A DNA stretch of 5,500 nt, from positions 1 to 5,500 of the forward strand of contig JASBVX010000113.1 in assembly GCA_029960865.1 (NCBI GenBank). Direction: 5' to 3'. This document shows positions 4,495 through 5,500 of the stretch, piece by piece. This stretch comes from Bacillota bacterium (GTDB taxonomy: Bacteria > Bacillota > Sulfobacillia > RBS10-35). Made by a program: the position numbers and the translations under genes. Positions within the stretch are counted from its first letter, which is position 1, and each line of letters begins with the position of its first letter. The notes beneath the pieces were generated by a model, which did no database searches, was not told the origin of the DNA, and worked only from the letters and a program-made list of their open reading frames with translations.

Positions 4495-4927
4495 GAATAG
4501 GGTTGAAGACGTCGAGCGGATCGTCACGGCCCCTCAGGGAGTGGTGGCAATCCGCGGAGCAGTGCAGGCAGCCGCCAACGATCCGTCGGCCATCCGGCGC
4601 GCAGTTCACCAGCTTCTTGGCGAAATCACCTTGCGCAATCCCTTGCGGGAAGAGGACATCGTGGCCTGTCTTTTCACCGTCACCCCCGATATCACTTCGT
4701 CCTTTCCCGCCCGTTACGCCCGGGAGTGGGGCTGGAGGTCGGTTCCTCTGTTGGATCTGGCTTCACCGGCCGTGCCAGGAGATCTTCCGCGGGTGATTCG
4801 GGTCCTGGTCCTGACCGCGAAGTTGGAGAATTCTTGCCATGTCTATCTGGGGGCCACCCGCCAGTTGCGGCCCGACCTCTTTCCAGAGAATAATGTCCCC
4901 AGCGAAGGAGGCCTGGCCCATGGATAA
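4493..4927 (+). CDS. aroH: Chorismate mutase, AroH type
   Basis: Chorismate mutase rearranges chorismate to prephenate, the first step toward Phe and Tyr. The protein matches the AroH (trimeric) class across its whole core: AIRGA, TPD, FPAR, GW..VP, LPRVIRVL, HVYL and LRPDL. Counterparts of B. subtilis active-site residues are Arg21 (Arg7), Arg77 (Arg63), Arg103 (Arg90), Tyr118 (Tyr108) and Arg126 (Arg116). Catalytic Glu78 aligns with Ser91, and Cys75 with Asp88, so the usual QEM segment is missing. The start is uncertain. TTG 4493 has AAGGGAG (4478-4484) 8 bases upstream and gives 144 residues. GTG 4541 or 4544 would give 127-128 residues, the usual family length, but with a poorly placed ribosome site. 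The C terminus overlaps the next gene by 8 bases, implying translational coupling. The function is probable; full activity is less sure. Confidence 0.86.
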   Translation: MNRVEDVERIVTAPQGVVAIRGAVQAAANDPSAIRRAVHQLLGEITLRNPLREEDIVACLFTVTPDITSSFPARYAREWGWRSVPLLDLASPAVPGDLPRVIRVLVLTAKLENSCHVYLGATRQLRPDLFPENNVPSEGGLAHG

Positions 4928-5500
4928 GCGTTTTCCCTTGGCTGGTATCTCCACCCGCGGGCAGATCCAGCCTGTCTCCGTGGGGAACGCCGTTTTTGGC
5001 GGTCCAGAGGTCCCTGTCATTGCCGGACCCTGCTCCGTGGAAACGGAAGAGACGCTTTTGGCAACGGCCCGGGCTGCCCGGGAAGCGGGGGCATCCCTTT
5101 TGCGGGGGGGTGCCTTCAAACCCCGTTCCTCCCCCCATAGTTTCCGGGGGTTGGGGGTCGAAGGCTTGAAGCTTCTGGCGTTGGCTCGCGAAGAAACGGG
5201 CCTCCCTGTGGTGACGGAAGTTATGAGCCCGGGAGATGTGGAGCTGGTGGCCCGCTATGCCGATATGCTCCAGATCGGTTCCCGCAACATGCAGAACTTC
5301 GCCCTCTTGCAGGAAGCAGGGCGCTCGGGAAAGCCCGTCCTCTTGAAGAGGGGGTTTGCCAACACCATCGAAGAATGGATTTGGGCCGCCGAATACGTGC
5401 TGGGGGAAGGGAGCCAGGTGGTCCTTTGCGAGAGGGGCATCCGCACCTTCGAAAAAGCCACCCGCAATACGTTGGATCTCTCTGCGATACCGGTCATCCA
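4920..5500 (+). CDS. aroF: DAHP synthase, type I-beta (3' end outside window)
   Basis: 3-deoxy-7-phosphoheptulonate synthase condenses phosphoenolpyruvate and erythrose 4-phosphate, the entry step of the shikimate pathway. The first 193 residues are visible and the frame runs off the window. Motifs in order are AGPCSVE (35-41, metal-ligand Cys38), LRGGAFKPR (61-69), QIGSRNMQNF (118-127), LLKRG (141-145) and CERGIRTFEKATRNTLD (170-186), closely matching the Thermotoga-type enzyme. ATG 4920 is fixed by AAGGAGG (4905-4911) 8 bases upstream. The barrel begins after only about 32 residues, so the N-terminal ferredoxin-like regulatory domain of the Thermotoga enzyme and the fused chorismate mutase domain of the B. 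subtilis enzyme are both absent. The remaining metal ligands lie beyond the window. It overlaps aroH by 8 bases, forming an aromatic biosynthesis operon. Confidence 0.93.
   Translation, partial: MDKRFPLAGISTRGQIQPVSVGNAVFGGPEVPVIAGPCSVETEETLLATARAAREAGASLLRGGAFKPRSSPHSFRGLGVEGLKLLALAREETGLPVVTEVMSPGDVELVARYADMLQIGSRNMQNFALLQEAGRSGKPVLLKRGFANTIEEWIWAAEYVLGEGSQVVLCERGIRTFEKATRNTLDLSAIPVI

Noticed and set aside
4153..4500. Plus-strand 115-codon frame as a gene
   Set aside because: No ribosome site, no domain, and it crosses the candidate promoter and hairpins. Only its last 26 codons are considered, as a weak leader-peptide candidate.

Overview
The window reads as chromosomal DNA from a GC-rich member of the Bacillota, probably a clostridial or thermophilic bacillus-type lineage. 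This is inferred from strong AAGGAGG-type ribosome sites usually 8 bases before the start, GTG/TTG start candidates, an AroH-type chorismate mutase beside a type I-beta DAHP synthase, and a HutP-family protein. All confident genes lie on the + strand. No tRNA, rRNA, CRISPR array, transposase or phage gene was seen.

Layout. (1) 1-1550: two tandem lipoate-protein ligase genes, the first cut by the window edge, closed by a strong rho-independent terminator. The two ligases are about 56% identical over their C-terminal parts but share a perfect 33-base tract. (2) 1549-4053: a metal-homeostasis unit, with a candidate promoter and palindromic operator, an NRAMP-type metal transporter (mntH), a DtxR/MntR-type metalloregulator (mntR) and a HutP-family protein, at 21- and 18-base spacings. 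(3) 4054-4492: about 440 bases without a convincing gene. The 5' half holds a weak candidate terminator. The 3' half looks like a structured leader RNA with its own promoter-like sequence, several short hairpins (some with GGAA loops), a near-duplicate motif carrying three NAG triplets, and two hairpins followed by T-runs. The last hairpin contains the ribosome site of the next gene. (4) 4493-5500: aroH (chorismate mutase) overlapping aroF (DAHP synthase, cut by the window end), both of the aromatic amino-acid pathway.

How it may work together. Lipoate ligases supply lipoyl cofactor to 2-oxoacid dehydrogenases and the glycine cleavage system. MntH/MntR should form a metal-uptake feedback loop through the palindrome before mntH. 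The most interesting hypothesis is that the HutP-family protein, related to an RNA-binding antiterminator that recognises NAG triplets, acts on the NAG-containing repeats in the aroH-aroF leader downstream. This rests on motif resemblance and gene order only.

Several genes have unusual active-site residues: the NRAMP protein has Ile for the conserved TM6 Met, AroH has Ser where the catalytic Glu is expected, and the HutP-like protein lacks two recalled metal-binding His. Family alignments here come from memory of reference proteins and were not computed.
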